A stretch of 17,543 nt of DNA from Nitratiruptor sp. (GTDB lineage Bacteria > Campylobacterota > Campylobacteria > Campylobacterales > Nitratiruptoraceae). A program made the translations under genes and the position numbers. The first letter of the stretch is position 1. Each line of letters opens with the position of its first letter. Shown here in pieces: positions 1 through 8,272 of the stretch. The stretch is taken from positions 1 through 17,543 of the forward strand of contig WGAX01000079.1 of assembly GCA_015494595.1 (NCBI GenBank). The letters are read 5' to 3'. The notes beneath the pieces were generated by a model. The model searched no databases, had not been told where the DNA came from, and saw only the letters and a list, made by a program, of their open reading frames with translations.

Positions 1-260
1 AGATTGTCGCTACCATCGATTGGATCGATAATAAGCACTCTCTCTCCCTCTCCCACCTCTCCTGCCTCTTCAGAGACAATTTTGCCATACTTTTGTAGTT
101 TTGCTATAAAGATCTCCTCTGCAAAGAGATCTATTTTACTGGAGAGATCTCCCCCCGCACCCCTGCCATCATACCTGTAAAAACTCTCATCAAGCCCTTT
201 GCGAATCTTTTCAAAAATCTGGCAAGAGGCTGCTTTTACATCCCAAAAAAGCTCTTCCAC
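1..260 (-). CDS. Inositol monophosphatase-family phosphatase, N-terminal part (cut by left edge)
   Basis: This is the first 86 codons of a gene running off the left edge. I read it from a GTG at 260-258, which has an AGGA ribosome site about 6 nt upstream inside the end of gltD. The translation begins VEELFWDVKAAS (V read as Met). It carries the two metal-site motifs of the Mg-dependent IMPase/FBPase/CysQ superfamily: VSEEAGE at about residues 62-68, where the Glu pair is the motif A acid, and IIDPIDGSDN at about 77-86, where Asp79 and Asp82 are the motif B metal ligands. Family members hydrolyse phosphate from inositol-1-phosphate, 3',5'-ADP or sugar bisphosphates; the fragment cannot tell which. 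Only 1 nt separates it from the gltD stop, so it is probably co-transcribed with gltBD. A G6 run at about 151-156 encodes Gly codons and is short for a phase-variable tract. Confidence 0.87.
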   Translation of the reverse strand, partial: MEELFWDVKAASCQIFEKIRKGLDESFYRYDGRGAGGDLSSKIDLFAEEIFIAKLQKYGKIVSEEAGEVGEGERVLIIDPIDGSDN

Positions 261-261
261 T

Positions 262-1641
262 TTATCCTATCAACTTCTTTATAATAGCTTTTGCAGCTTC
301 TCTGCCATCATAGGCAGCCGTTACTACCAGATGTGCTCCTCTATAGCAATCCCCTCCGGCATAAACTCCCGGCTTAGTAGTCTCATAATTGCCATCAATC
401 TTTATAGCGCCCCAATCGTTCGTCTCAATCCCGTGCTTTGCCAAAAACTCCAAAGGAGTATTTTCAAAACCTAAAGCAAAGATTACCACATCTGCTTCAA
501 TGCTAAATTCGCTATTTTTTACAATCTCTAGCTTTCTTTTGCCATCTTTTGTGGTAGTAGATATGGTCTTGACAAACTCTACACCTATCACTTTGCCCTC
601 ATCGTCTGTAAGCACCCTTGTAGGAGCAGCATTATAGACAAACTCTGCTCCTTCTTCTTGTGCGTTTTTTACCTCTTTTCTGCTTCCTGGCATACTGGCT
701 GCATCTCTTCTATAGACACAAATCGCTTTTTTTGCCCCTTCTCTAATGCTTGTTCTTACACAATCCATTGCAGTATCACCACCGCCAATGACCACCACAT
801 TTTTATCTTTTACCTCTCTCTCTTTATCGTAACTATCGCCAAAAAGTTTACGCTGGATGTTGGTGAGAAAATCCATAGCCATCATCGCACCCTTGGCATT
901 TTCGCCAGGAATACCTGCTTTTCTGGGTTTTGTTGCTCCAATGCCTATAAAAATAGCATCAAAATTTTCCAAAAGCTCTTCAAAATCAAGGTTTTTGCCA
1001 ACTTCAACATTGAGATTAAGCTCCATTCCAGCTTCCAAAAGCCAATCAACTCTTCGCTGAATTACCCTCTTATCAAGCTTAAAATTTGGAATGCCATAGG
1101 TTAGCAGCCCTCCTGCTCGATCGGCTCTTTCAAAAACATGGGGCTCAATACCAGCTCTTAATAGATAGGTAGCACAACTAAGCCCCGCAGGTCCGCTCCC
1201 GATAATGGCTACCTTTTTACCCGTTTTTTTGGCGCAAAACTCTGGGCGCATCCCCTTTTTAAACCCCTCTTCTGAGATGAAGGTCTCAATTGCTCCAATG
1301 GTTATTGCCCCATACCCTTCATTAAGGGTGCAAGCCCCCTCACAAAGCCTGTCTTGGGGACAAACCCTTCCCATAATCTCTGGAAAAGGAGAGGACTCAT
1401 TGGAGATCTTAAAAGCAAACTCTAAATCCTTCTCTGCTACTGTCTTTAACCAGTGCGGGATAAAGTTGTGCAAAGGGCAAGCGTTGTGGCAGTAGGGGTC
1501 TCCACACTGCACACATCTGTCTGCTTGCACAGAGGCTTCATTGGGATTGTAAATATCGTAAATCTCCTCAAAATCCTTTACCCGCTCATTAACAGCTCTC
1601 TTTTTGGGCTCAATTCTTTCATTAAAGATAAAATTTTGCAT
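262..1641 (-). CDS. gltD: Glutamate synthase (NADPH) small subunit
   Basis: At 459 aa this is a normal-length beta subunit of NADPH-GOGAT. It oxidises NADPH on FAD and passes electrons through its Fe-S clusters to the GltB FMN site, where 2-oxoglutarate plus glutamine gives two glutamates. The N-terminal Fe-S domain has Cys43, Cys46, Cys51 and Cys55 (CVQCGDPYCHNAC) and Cys94, Cys100 and Cys104 (CPQDRLCEGAC). The FAD Rossmann motif GSGPAG is at 148-153 with the E-R-x-x-x-x-G-G end of the fold near 171-178. The NADPH motif GGGDTA is at 286-291, and the C-terminal FAD-contact segment GVYAGGDC is near residue 430. The ATG at 1641 lies 1 nt beyond the gltB stop, so the two subunits are translationally linked. 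The same fold occurs in other Fe-S flavoprotein reductases, but adjacency to gltB settles the assignment. Confidence 0.97.
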   Translation of the reverse strand: MQNFIFNERIEPKKRAVNERVKDFEEIYDIYNPNEASVQADRCVQCGDPYCHNACPLHNFIPHWLKTVAEKDLEFAFKISNESSPFPEIMGRVCPQDRLCEGACTLNEGYGAITIGAIETFISEEGFKKGMRPEFCAKKTGKKVAIIGSGPAGLSCATYLLRAGIEPHVFERADRAGGLLTYGIPNFKLDKRVIQRRVDWLLEAGMELNLNVEVGKNLDFEELLENFDAIFIGIGATKPRKAGIPGENAKGAMMAMDFLTNIQRKLFGDSYDKEREVKDKNVVVIGGGDTAMDCVRTSIREGAKKAICVYRRDAASMPGSRKEVKNAQEEGAEFVYNAAPTRVLTDDEGKVIGVEFVKTISTTTKDGKRKLEIVKNSEFSIEADVVIFALGFENTPLEFLAKHGIETNDWGAIKIDGNYETTKPGVYAGGDCYRGAHLVVTAAYDGREAAKAIIKKLIG

Positions 1642-1642
1642 A

Positions 1643-4600
1643 CTATTCCCCCTCCTCTAGGTTCAAAGGAACTTTTCTAAGCTCTTTTGGTCTCACCATC
1701 CAAAAATTCCTAATCTCCATTCTAAAATTATCCAAAATATCTTTTGCTTTTTGGCTATTGGTAGCATCATAGTAGGTCTGTAAAAGCTTTTTGAGATAGT
1801 GGCGCGCCTCATCAAACTCATCTATATCTATTCTTCTTGCCTCAATCAACTCCTGATTAATCTTTTCAATAAATGTGTGATCCTCATCATACACAAAGGC
1901 AAGCCCACCAGTCATACCTGCCCCAAAGTTGATACCGGTTTTGCCAAGAATAACTACAATACCCCCTGTCATATACTCACATGCATGATCACCCGTACCT
2001 TCTACTACTGCTAACGCACCTGAATTTCTTACAGCAAAACGCTCTCCAACCTCTCCTGCTACAAAAAGCGTACCACCAGTAGCACCATACAAGCAAGTAT
2101 TACCTGCAAGGCTAAAGCGCTGCTGCGGATATTTAGAGGTAATAACGATTTTACCTCCGTGCATACCTTTGCCTACATAATCGTTGCCAGCCCCTTTGAT
2201 ATTGATAGTTACCCCATTAATCAAAAATGCTCCCAGACTCTGGCCTGCAATACCCTCCAAATTGATCGTAATAGCACCATCTTTTAATCCGCTATCGCCA
2301 TAATATTTGGCAATCTCACCACTAATTCTAGCACCAAAACTTCTATTGACATTGGTAATTTTTTTATTGACTATAACACTTTGATTGGGATTTTCAATGG
2401 CTGGATAGATCTCTTTGAGGATCTGCTTCTCATACTCATTGCTATCAAATGGCTCATTTGACGGCACTTGGCAGGTATCAACCCCATCAAGACGCATCAA
2501 AACTGAGCTAAAATCAAACTTTTTAGCTAGCTCATTATCTATTACTTTAAGCAGATCCACTCTTCCAATAATCTCTTCCAAGCTTCTAAATCCAAGCTTT
2601 GCCAAAATCTTTCTAATATCCTCTGCTACTAGTGTAAAGTAGTTAATAAGCCTATCGACTGTGCCTACATAGTGCTCACGCAAAAACTCATTTTGTGTCG
2701 CAATACCTACGGTACATCTATTGAGGTGACAAACTCGCAAAATTTTACACCCAATAATAGTAAGCACACCCGTGCCAAAAGCGTAGCTCTCAGCTCCCAT
2801 AATGGCAGCCTTAACAATATCGAGACCAGTTTTAAGCCCTCCATCGGTTTGCAACTCAACAAATTCTCTTAGATGGTTGGCTTTTAGGGCATTGTGGGCT
2901 TCAGTAAGTCCCAACTCCCAAGGATTACCTGCAAATTTAATAGAAGTAAGAGGTGCTGCTCCTGTACCCCCATCGCCTCCTGAGATGATAATCTTATCTG
3001 CATAAGCCTTGGCTACACCCGTAGCAATAGTGCCAACTCCTGCAGTTGAGACTAACTTCACTGCCACTTTTGCATCTGGATTAACCTGTTTGAGGTCAAA
3101 AATAAGCTGGGCTAAATCCTCAATAGAGTAGATGTCGTGGTGTGGTGGAGGGGAGATGAGCGTTACTCCTGGCATTGTATGGCGCAGCTTTGCAATAAGA
3201 GCGGTTACTTTGTGTCCTGGCAGCTGTCCACCCTCTCCCGGTTTTGCCCCTTGAGCAATTTTGATCTGGATCTCCTCTGCACTGCGAAGATACGCAGGCG
3301 TTACACCAAAACGCCCACTTGCAACCTGTTTGATTTTGGAGTTTTTGATAGTGCCAAATCGGCTCTCATCTTCACCCCCCTCCCCTGAATTGCTCTTCGC
3401 ACCAATTTTGTTCATAGCTTCAGCTATACACTCGTGTGCTTCAGGACTGATTGAGCCAAGACTCATAGCCGCACTATCAAAACGCCTAAAGATATTCTCT
3501 ATTGGCTCCACCTCATCCAAAGAGATAGGTTGATTTGGGGAGTTAAACTCAAAGAAGTCTCGAATAAATCGAAGACCTCTTTTTTCAATCATATCTTTTA
3601 GATCCTCATAATCCTCCCATCTGCCTGTAATGGAGACCTCGTGGATCTTATTGACCACATTGGGGTTAAAGTCATGATACTCACTGCCATCTATATATTT
3701 GTAATAACCTCCTAGCTCTAAAGGGAAGATTCTTTTTTCAATATCGATCTCATAAGCATCTTTGTGGTAGCGCTCTAGTCTCTTTTCTATATCCTCATAT
3801 GTGAGTCCTGGCACCAAAGCCTTGCTTCCATAAAAGCACTCCTGCACCATCTCTTCACTGAGCCCCAACACATCAAAAAGAGCTGAATTTCTGTATGAAG
3901 CAATTGTTGAGATGCCCATTTTGGACATAATTTTCAAGAATCCCCCATTAAGGGCATTAATTACATTCTTAAATCTATTGCGCAACTCAAAAGAGGTGAG
4001 GTTTTGTTTGCTAAGCTTCTCATACACCGTTGCAAACAGTAGATATGGATAGACTGCACTTGCCCCATAGGCTACCATTACCGCTGCGCTATGAGAATCG
4101 TGCACCTCCCCTGTCACAGCTACAATGGAGACAAGATGACGCACACCAGCCTCTAGAAGCTTTTTGTTAAGCCGTCCTATCACCATTGCCATTGGCATAA
4201 TCTTTTTGTGTGGACTTAACTCTCTATCATCAAGGACAATAATTCTTACACCCTCCTCTTTTACTGCTGCTATCACCTCATCAGTAAGCTTTTCAAGAGA
4301 GGCTTTGAGGTCTTTTTCAAAGGCTGTAGAGAAGATCCTATTTTTAAAGCACTCTTTGTAGCGCGGATGCTTTGGATCGCCATAACTAAGCAGCACATCC
4401 ATCTTCTCTTTGATTAAAATAGGAGAGACAGCTTTAAGACGAATAGCGTGATCTGGATCTTCATCTAAAATATTGTGAATCTCGCCAAAGCCGGTATTGA
4501 GACTCATAACAATCTTCTCTCTGATTGGATCGATTGGAGGGTTGGTAACTTGGGCAAACTTTTGTTTGAAAAAGTCTGTGAAGTTGCGCTGTTTATTGCT

Positions 4601-6067
4601 AAATGCAGCCATCGGTGTATCATCGCCCATACTGCCAACCGCCTCTTTACCCTCTTTAATCATTGGCTCAATCACCTGCTCAATAAGCTCGTGGGTTATA
4701 TGAAAGTAGCGCTGCTTATGCACTACATCTTCAATCTTATACTCTTGTAGGTTGCTAAAAGGGGTTTCGATATGCTCTTGCAAATAGACCATATTCTCAT
4801 TAAGCCATTCGCTATAGGGGTTGGAGTTTTTAAGATAATCATTAATATCCTCATTTTTAAGAATAACCCCGTATTTAAGATCCAACGCAATCATCTCCCC
4901 GCTTTGCAGCCTTCCTCTTTCAATTATATTTTCTTCAGGCACCTCCAAAATCCCATATTCACTAGCAATAATAAGTCTTCTATCTTTTGTGATGATATAT
5001 TTAGCTGGGCGAAGGCCATTTCGATCCAGCACACAGCCAATATAGCGCCCATCTGTAAGACTCACTGCAGCAGGCCCATCCCACGCCTCAAAACAGGTGC
5101 TGGTATACTCATAGTAGGCTCTAAGCTCAGCATCCATATGGGGAGCGTTTTGCCAAGGAGCAGGAATAAGAGCGCGTGCTGCTTTAAAAAACTCTACACC
5201 ATTAACTATTAAAAACTCAAAGAAGTTATCTAAACTTTTACTATCACTTGCCTCTGGCTCAAGAGGGGGTAAGATACGCTCCAGCTCCTGAGCAGAAAAG
5301 ACCTCGCTTTTAAGAGCTTCACACTTTGCCATTACATTATATCTGTTAGCTGTTACAGAGTTTATCTCTCCATTGTGGGCAATCATCCTAAAGGGCTGGG
5401 CTAGTTTCCATTTTGGCAAAGTATTGGTAGAGAAGCGCTGATGAAACAAGGCAAAACTTGCTTCAAAATCTTTATCTTGCAGATCTGGATAGAACATCTT
5501 AATATAGGTGGGCATTACAAGCCCTTTGTAGGCGATCATTTTACTAGAAAAGGTGGGGATATAAAAATCCTCATCCTCAATAAGCTCTTTTTCGATCTCT
5601 CTTCTGGTTAGATACAAAAGCGCATCAAAGCGCTTGGTAGCAATAAGTGAATTGGGGGCTACAAAGATCTGCACAATATTTGGCAGCGTCTCTTTGGCTA
5701 ACTCTCCCAAAGCCTCTGTGTTGATTGGCACTCTACGAATATGCAAAACTTTGAGATCATTTTTTGCACAATACTCTTTAATAACCTCAATATTTTGCTC
5801 ATTCTTATAAAAGACCACCGCTACAGCATAGGTATTTGGCAGCACAAAATCCTCTTGAAGCGAAACCTTTTTGAAAAATTTATGAGGCATAGAAAAGAGG
5901 AGCCCACTCCCATCTCCACTCTTGCCATCTGCAGCAATTGCGCCTCTGTGCATCATCCTCTCTAAGGATTTGATGGCATCATTGACATTTTGGTGCGAAG
6001 GTTTATTGTCGATGCTAGCTAGCAGACCAAAACCGCAGTTGTCTTTGTAGCTTGTAAGAATATCCAT
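1643..6067 (-). CDS. gltB: Glutamate synthase (NADPH) large subunit
   Basis: This 1474-aa protein is full length for the bacterial alpha subunit of GOGAT. It starts MDILTSYKDN and then CGFGLL. Cys11 would be the N-terminal nucleophile of the glutamine amidotransferase after removal of a ten-residue propeptide, as is known for the family. Other amidotransferase residues are visible at 208-234 (FHQRFSTNT, HNGEIN). The central domain follows, then the FMN/synthase domain around 850-1200 with GEGGE (896-899 region), GGDGGTGA near 1030 and the 3Fe-4S ligands Cys1107, Cys1113 and Cys1118. The C-terminal GXGXG beta-helix spans about 1220-1430. The ATG at 6067 is preceded by AAAGGG about 6 nt upstream. 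It is the first gene of a gltB-gltD-IMPase unit, with a promoter candidate in the 147-bp gap shared with recO. All key residues are present. Confidence 0.98.
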   Translation of the reverse strand: MDILTSYKDNCGFGLLASIDNKPSHQNVNDAIKSLERMMHRGAIAADGKSGDGSGLLFSMPHKFFKKVSLQEDFVLPNTYAVAVVFYKNEQNIEVIKEYCAKNDLKVLHIRRVPINTEALGELAKETLPNIVQIFVAPNSLIATKRFDALLYLTRREIEKELIEDEDFYIPTFSSKMIAYKGLVMPTYIKMFYPDLQDKDFEASFALFHQRFSTNTLPKWKLAQPFRMIAHNGEINSVTANRYNVMAKCEALKSEVFSAQELERILPPLEPEASDSKSLDNFFEFLIVNGVEFFKAARALIPAPWQNAPHMDAELRAYYEYTSTCFEAWDGPAAVSLTDGRYIGCVLDRNGLRPAKYIITKDRRLIIASEYGILEVPEENIIERGRLQSGEMIALDLKYGVILKNEDINDYLKNSNPYSEWLNENMVYLQEHIETPFSNLQEYKIEDVVHKQRYFHITHELIEQVIEPMIKEGKEAVGSMGDDTPMAAFSNKQRNFTDFFKQKFAQVTNPPIDPIREKIVMSLNTGFGEIHNILDEDPDHAIRLKAVSPILIKEKMDVLLSYGDPKHPRYKECFKNRIFSTAFEKDLKASLEKLTDEVIAAVKEEGVRIIVLDDRELSPHKKIMPMAMVIGRLNKKLLEAGVRHLVSIVAVTGEVHDSHSAAVMVAYGASAVYPYLLFATVYEKLSKQNLTSFELRNRFKNVINALNGGFLKIMSKMGISTIASYRNSALFDVLGLSEEMVQECFYGSKALVPGLTYEDIEKRLERYHKDAYEIDIEKRIFPLELGGYYKYIDGSEYHDFNPNVVNKIHEVSITGRWEDYEDLKDMIEKRGLRFIRDFFEFNSPNQPISLDEVEPIENIFRRFDSAAMSLGSISPEAHECIAEAMNKIGAKSNSGEGGEDESRFGTIKNSKIKQVASGRFGVTPAYLRSAEEIQIKIAQGAKPGEGGQLPGHKVTALIAKLRHTMPGVTLISPPPHHDIYSIEDLAQLIFDLKQVNPDAKVAVKLVSTAGVGTIATGVAKAYADKIIISGGDGGTGAAPLTSIKFAGNPWELGLTEAHNALKANHLREFVELQTDGGLKTGLDIVKAAIMGAESYAFGTGVLTIIGCKILRVCHLNRCTVGIATQNEFLREHYVGTVDRLINYFTLVAEDIRKILAKLGFRSLEEIIGRVDLLKVIDNELAKKFDFSSVLMRLDGVDTCQVPSNEPFDSNEYEKQILKEIYPAIENPNQSVIVNKKITNVNRSFGARISGEIAKYYGDSGLKDGAITINLEGIAGQSLGAFLINGVTINIKGAGNDYVGKGMHGGKIVITSKYPQQRFSLAGNTCLYGATGGTLFVAGEVGERFAVRNSGALAVVEGTGDHACEYMTGGIVVILGKTGINFGAGMTGGLAFVYDEDHTFIEKINQELIEARRIDIDEFDEARHYLKKLLQTYYDATNSQKAKDILDNFRMEIRNFWMVRPKELRKVPLNLEEGE

Positions 6068-6214
6068 ATCAACCCTTTCGGTTTCAAAGTGTTTTAAATA
6101 GACTTTAAACCCAATTTTTGTATATAAAAGTTTTTTTATTATACTTTGATATTCGTTAGAGGCGACTTAAAAGCTTATTGCAGCTCGATTTTAAAACAAC
6201 TGTGAGTAAAAACT
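6068..6214. promoter_or_regulatory. Divergent gltB / recO intergenic promoter region
   Basis: This AT-rich 147-bp gap separates two divergent genes. On the minus strand a perfect TATAAT lies at 6143-6138. It would start gltB transcription near 6131 and give a leader of about 60 nt. On the plus strand TATACT at 6140-6145 overlaps it and could serve recO. No clear TTGACA -35 box is present for either, which is normal for Campylobacterota sigma-70 promoters; T- and A-rich runs are found instead. Near the gltB start, AACC-GAAAG-GGTT (6081-6069) can form a 4-bp hairpin that includes the Shine-Dalgarno G residues. The box calls are by eye, and which one is used is inferred. Confidence 0.45.
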
Positions 6215-6826
6215 ATGCAAGGCTATATTCTTCATATCACAAGGGCAAAAAATGAAGATCTGATTATAACAACTCTTACTGCCAACAGACTCTATATCCT
6301 CTATCGATTCTATGGTGCAAGACACTCTAGCATAAATCTTGGTTATAAAATAGATTTTACCATAGAGTATCAGCTAGGCTTCTTGCCAAAACTGCGCAAT
6401 GTAACACATCTTGGATTCTCCTGGCTTAAAGATACCCAAAAACACTCTATTTGGCAGCAGTTTATCAAGCTCTACTACCGCCATCTGCAAGGACTTGAAG
6501 AGATAGATCCTTTCTATAAAGAGCTTTTAGACAAAATTGCTCTAAAAATTACCAAACAAAACCCCAAAAGAGCAATAATTGAGGGGTATGTGGAGCTTTT
6601 GGAGTATGAGGGAAGATTGCACAAAGAGTTTGTATGCTTTGTGTGTGAGAAAAAAATTGATAACCCTGCACTTGGGCGAGCACTCTTGCCAGCCCATAGC
6701 AGCTGCATAGGAGAAGAGGGCTTTGCAGCTCCAAAGCTCTCCTATCTTTACCGCTATAAAGATACTCTCCTCTTTGAAGATGAGGAGATTAGAAGGCTAT
6801 GGCACACACTTTTGCTAGGTCTTTAA
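6215..6826 (+). CDS. recO: Recombination mediator RecO (short epsilonproteobacterial type)
   Basis: This 203-aa protein starts MQGYILHITRAKNEDLIITTL, which resembles the N-terminal OB-fold strand of RecO. It has a cysteine/histidine cluster, CFVC at 141-144 and HSSC at 161-164, placed like the zinc-binding region of RecO. RecO loads RecA onto SSB-coated single strands with RecR during gap repair. The length fits the short RecO proteins of Campylobacter and Helicobacter rather than the roughly 240-aa enzyme of E. coli. The assignment rests on the N-terminus, the metal site and the taxon-typical length, so it is good but not certain. It is the only plus-strand gene in the window. There is no strong Shine-Dalgarno before its ATG (only TGTGAG about 8 nt upstream). 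Its TAA overlaps the stop of the opposing gene. Confidence 0.8.
   Translation: MQGYILHITRAKNEDLIITTLTANRLYILYRFYGARHSSINLGYKIDFTIEYQLGFLPKLRNVTHLGFSWLKDTQKHSIWQQFIKLYYRHLQGLEEIDPFYKELLDKIALKITKQNPKRAIIEGYVELLEYEGRLHKEFVCFVCEKKIDNPALGRALLPAHSSCIGEEGFAAPKLSYLYRYKDTLLFEDEEIRRLWHTLLLGL
6716..6741 (+). other. Inverted repeat inside recO 3' region
   Basis: GAGGGCTTTG and CAAAGCTCTC form a 10-bp stem (one G-U wobble in the plus-strand RNA) around the 6-nt loop CAGCTC. It lies inside recO codons for E-G-F-A-A-P-K-L-S. Read on the minus strand it is about 80 nt past the end of the acidic gene, but there it has an A-C mismatch and is followed only by TTCTCC, not a U run. It may be chance or a weak 3' end for the minus-strand operon. 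Confidence 0.3.
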
Positions 6827-7500
6827 TTCTCTTCAAAGTCATCTAGATTAAAGTCTGCATCTACTAGGCTTCTACCTCCAAAATCTACCTTTTGCAAAAT
6901 CATAATATCGGCTACTGGATCTTTTTTGGCAATATAGAGCTGCCCATATACTTGCTGAGGATGAAATATAAACTCACTCACCTCCGCCTCTACCCCATCA
7001 ATACTTAAGCTTCGTGGCAGCAAAGTATCGCAAATAAGATCCAAATATCCCTCTCGTAAAATATCATACTGATCAAAAAGTAGCGAGCAGTCCACATACT
7101 CTACTGCAATATTTTCACTACTTGCCTCTGTATCTACCTCAAAATCCCAAACGCCATCACCCTCATAAGAGCGGATATAAAAGAGCTCCCCCTCTTCACT
7201 CTCCTGAATAGGCGCTAAGAGATCCATAATAGAACTATTTTTTAGCTGGATCTCATCACTATAGTATCTCTTTTGGTTTACCTCTATCACGCACTCATCC
7301 GCATCAACCCCCTCAATCTCTATCGGAGGCTCAAAAGCATCTACCTCACCGGTATCCACAAAATCGTTTACCAGCTCAAAAAGCTCTCTTACATCCTCTT
7401 TAGACTCCAAATCAATCTCGCTAATATCAAGCCCCTCTATATCCATTCTGCCAACATTATAGATCTTAATAACTTTTGCAGCCCCTTTTATACTAATCAT
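6823..7500 (-). CDS. Strongly acidic conserved-looking protein of unknown function (225 aa)
   Basis: I do not recognise a family. I choose the ATG at 7500 because AAAGGAG lies 5-6 nt upstream; an earlier in-frame ATG at 7518 would put this ribosome site inside the coding region and overlap the ttcA end. The 225-residue product has 55 Asp/Glu against 16 Lys/Arg, no signal peptide and no membrane span, so it should be a soluble, very acidic cytoplasmic protein. It has three cysteines (residues 70, 138 and 157). The N-terminus (MISIKGAAKVIKIYNVGRMD) looks like beta strands, the middle is rich in acidic loops, and the C-terminus ends DADFNLDDFEEN. It starts 10 nt after ttcA and is the likely last gene of the mtnN-ttcA operon. 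Its stop codon overlaps that of recO by 4 bp. Confidence 0.88.
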   Translation of the reverse strand: MISIKGAAKVIKIYNVGRMDIEGLDISEIDLESKEDVRELFELVNDFVDTGEVDAFEPPIEIEGVDADECVIEVNQKRYYSDEIQLKNSSIMDLLAPIQESEEGELFYIRSYEGDGVWDFEVDTEASSENIAVEYVDCSLLFDQYDILREGYLDLICDTLLPRSLSIDGVEAEVSEFIFHPQQVYGQLYIAKKDPVADIMILQKVDFGGRSLVDADFNLDDFEEN

Positions 7501-7510
7501 TTTCTCTCCT

Positions 7511-8272
7511 TTATACACTCAATCGAGTTTTATCAAAAAATGTATCATCGTGAATATGGTAAAATGATGCTCTAATATACTTCATCGCCTCAGGAAAACG
7601 CTTCTCAAGATCTTTTACAAAACCTTTCATACTCTCCCTTACATAGGGCTCTTTAATATCAAAACGCATTGCAGGGCACATCTCATCCCCAATAGCTAAA
7701 AAGTTGTTTCTTTTTACAAATCCCTCTGTTTGCGCCTCTCTTACCTCAATCAAAGGGCGAATCACATAAAGCCCCTTTTCTGTTTTATAGATCGGAGGCA
7801 TTGAGCGCATTGTGCCGTTGTAGAGCATATTCATAAAAAAGCTCTCTACTGCATCATCTAGATGGTGTCCTAAGGCTACTTTATTATAACCATTTTGTAA
7901 AGCGTATGTGTATAAAGCGCCCCTTCGCATTCGAGAAAAGAAGCTGCAGTATGAGGAGTTTTGACGGATCTTCTCTTTGGCAATGGCAAAAATATCTGTC
8001 TCATACACCTCATACTCTATGCCATACTCCTGACAGTGCTGTTGCAAAAAGCTAAAATCCTCCCCCATACCATAAGAGATAGTTACAGCCTTAAAGCTAA
8101 ACTCATAGGGGGCTACGCGTTGGATATGTTTAAGAGCGTGCACAAGTGTCAAGGAGTCCTTGCCACCACTTAGCCCTACTAACACCCTATCATCTGGCTT
8201 TAAAAGCTCAAAATAGACATTGGTCTTTGCAATCTGTTTAATAAGTTTCTTGGTAAACTGGGCTCTTTTCAT
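7511..8272 (-). CDS. ttcA: TtcA-like tRNA 2-thiocytidine synthetase (PP-loop ATPase) with altered Fe-S site
   Basis: This 253-aa protein has the PP-loop motif SGGKDS at 35-40, used to adenylate the target base in tRNA. It also carries TtcA landmarks: CSFFSRMRRG at 109-118, LGHHLDD at 134-140, MPP at 158-160 and IRPL at 171-174. TtcA makes 2-thiocytidine at tRNA position 32 with a [4Fe-4S] cluster. E. coli TtcA has CSLCSRLRRG and a later CNLC loop. Here these read C109-S-F-F112 and C199-P-A-M202, so the second Cys of each pair is lost. The remaining Cys is C80. It may be a cluster-free or differently liganded relative, so the product name is by family only. The start ATG overlaps the mtnN stop by 4 nt (ATGA), indicating coupling. 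Confidence 0.82.
   Translation of the reverse strand: MKRAQFTKKLIKQIAKTNVYFELLKPDDRVLVGLSGGKDSLTLVHALKHIQRVAPYEFSFKAVTISYGMGEDFSFLQQHCQEYGIEYEVYETDIFAIAKEKIRQNSSYCSFFSRMRRGALYTYALQNGYNKVALGHHLDDAVESFFMNMLYNGTMRSMPPIYKTEKGLYVIRPLIEVREAQTEGFVKRNNFLAIGDEMCPAMRFDIKEPYVRESMKGFVKDLEKRFPEAMKYIRASFYHIHDDTFFDKTRLSV

Noticed and set aside
199..1680. Plus-strand open frames antiparallel to gltD, and similar ones over gltB, atpD and the tol genes
   Set aside because: They are antisense shadows: no ribosome sites, no recognisable protein features, and they lie across clearly identified minus-strand genes.
3374..3384. C6 run in gltB, and a similar C6 run at about 151-156 in the IMPase-family gene, considered as phase-variable tracts
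   Set aside because: Both encode intact in-frame glycine codons, are only six bases long (Campylobacterota contingency tracts are usually longer), and lie in housekeeping genes.
7501..7518. Longer start for the acidic protein at 7518
   Set aside because: The codons between the two ATGs contain the strong AAAGGAG site that serves the ATG at 7500, and the longer form would overlap the ttcA end.
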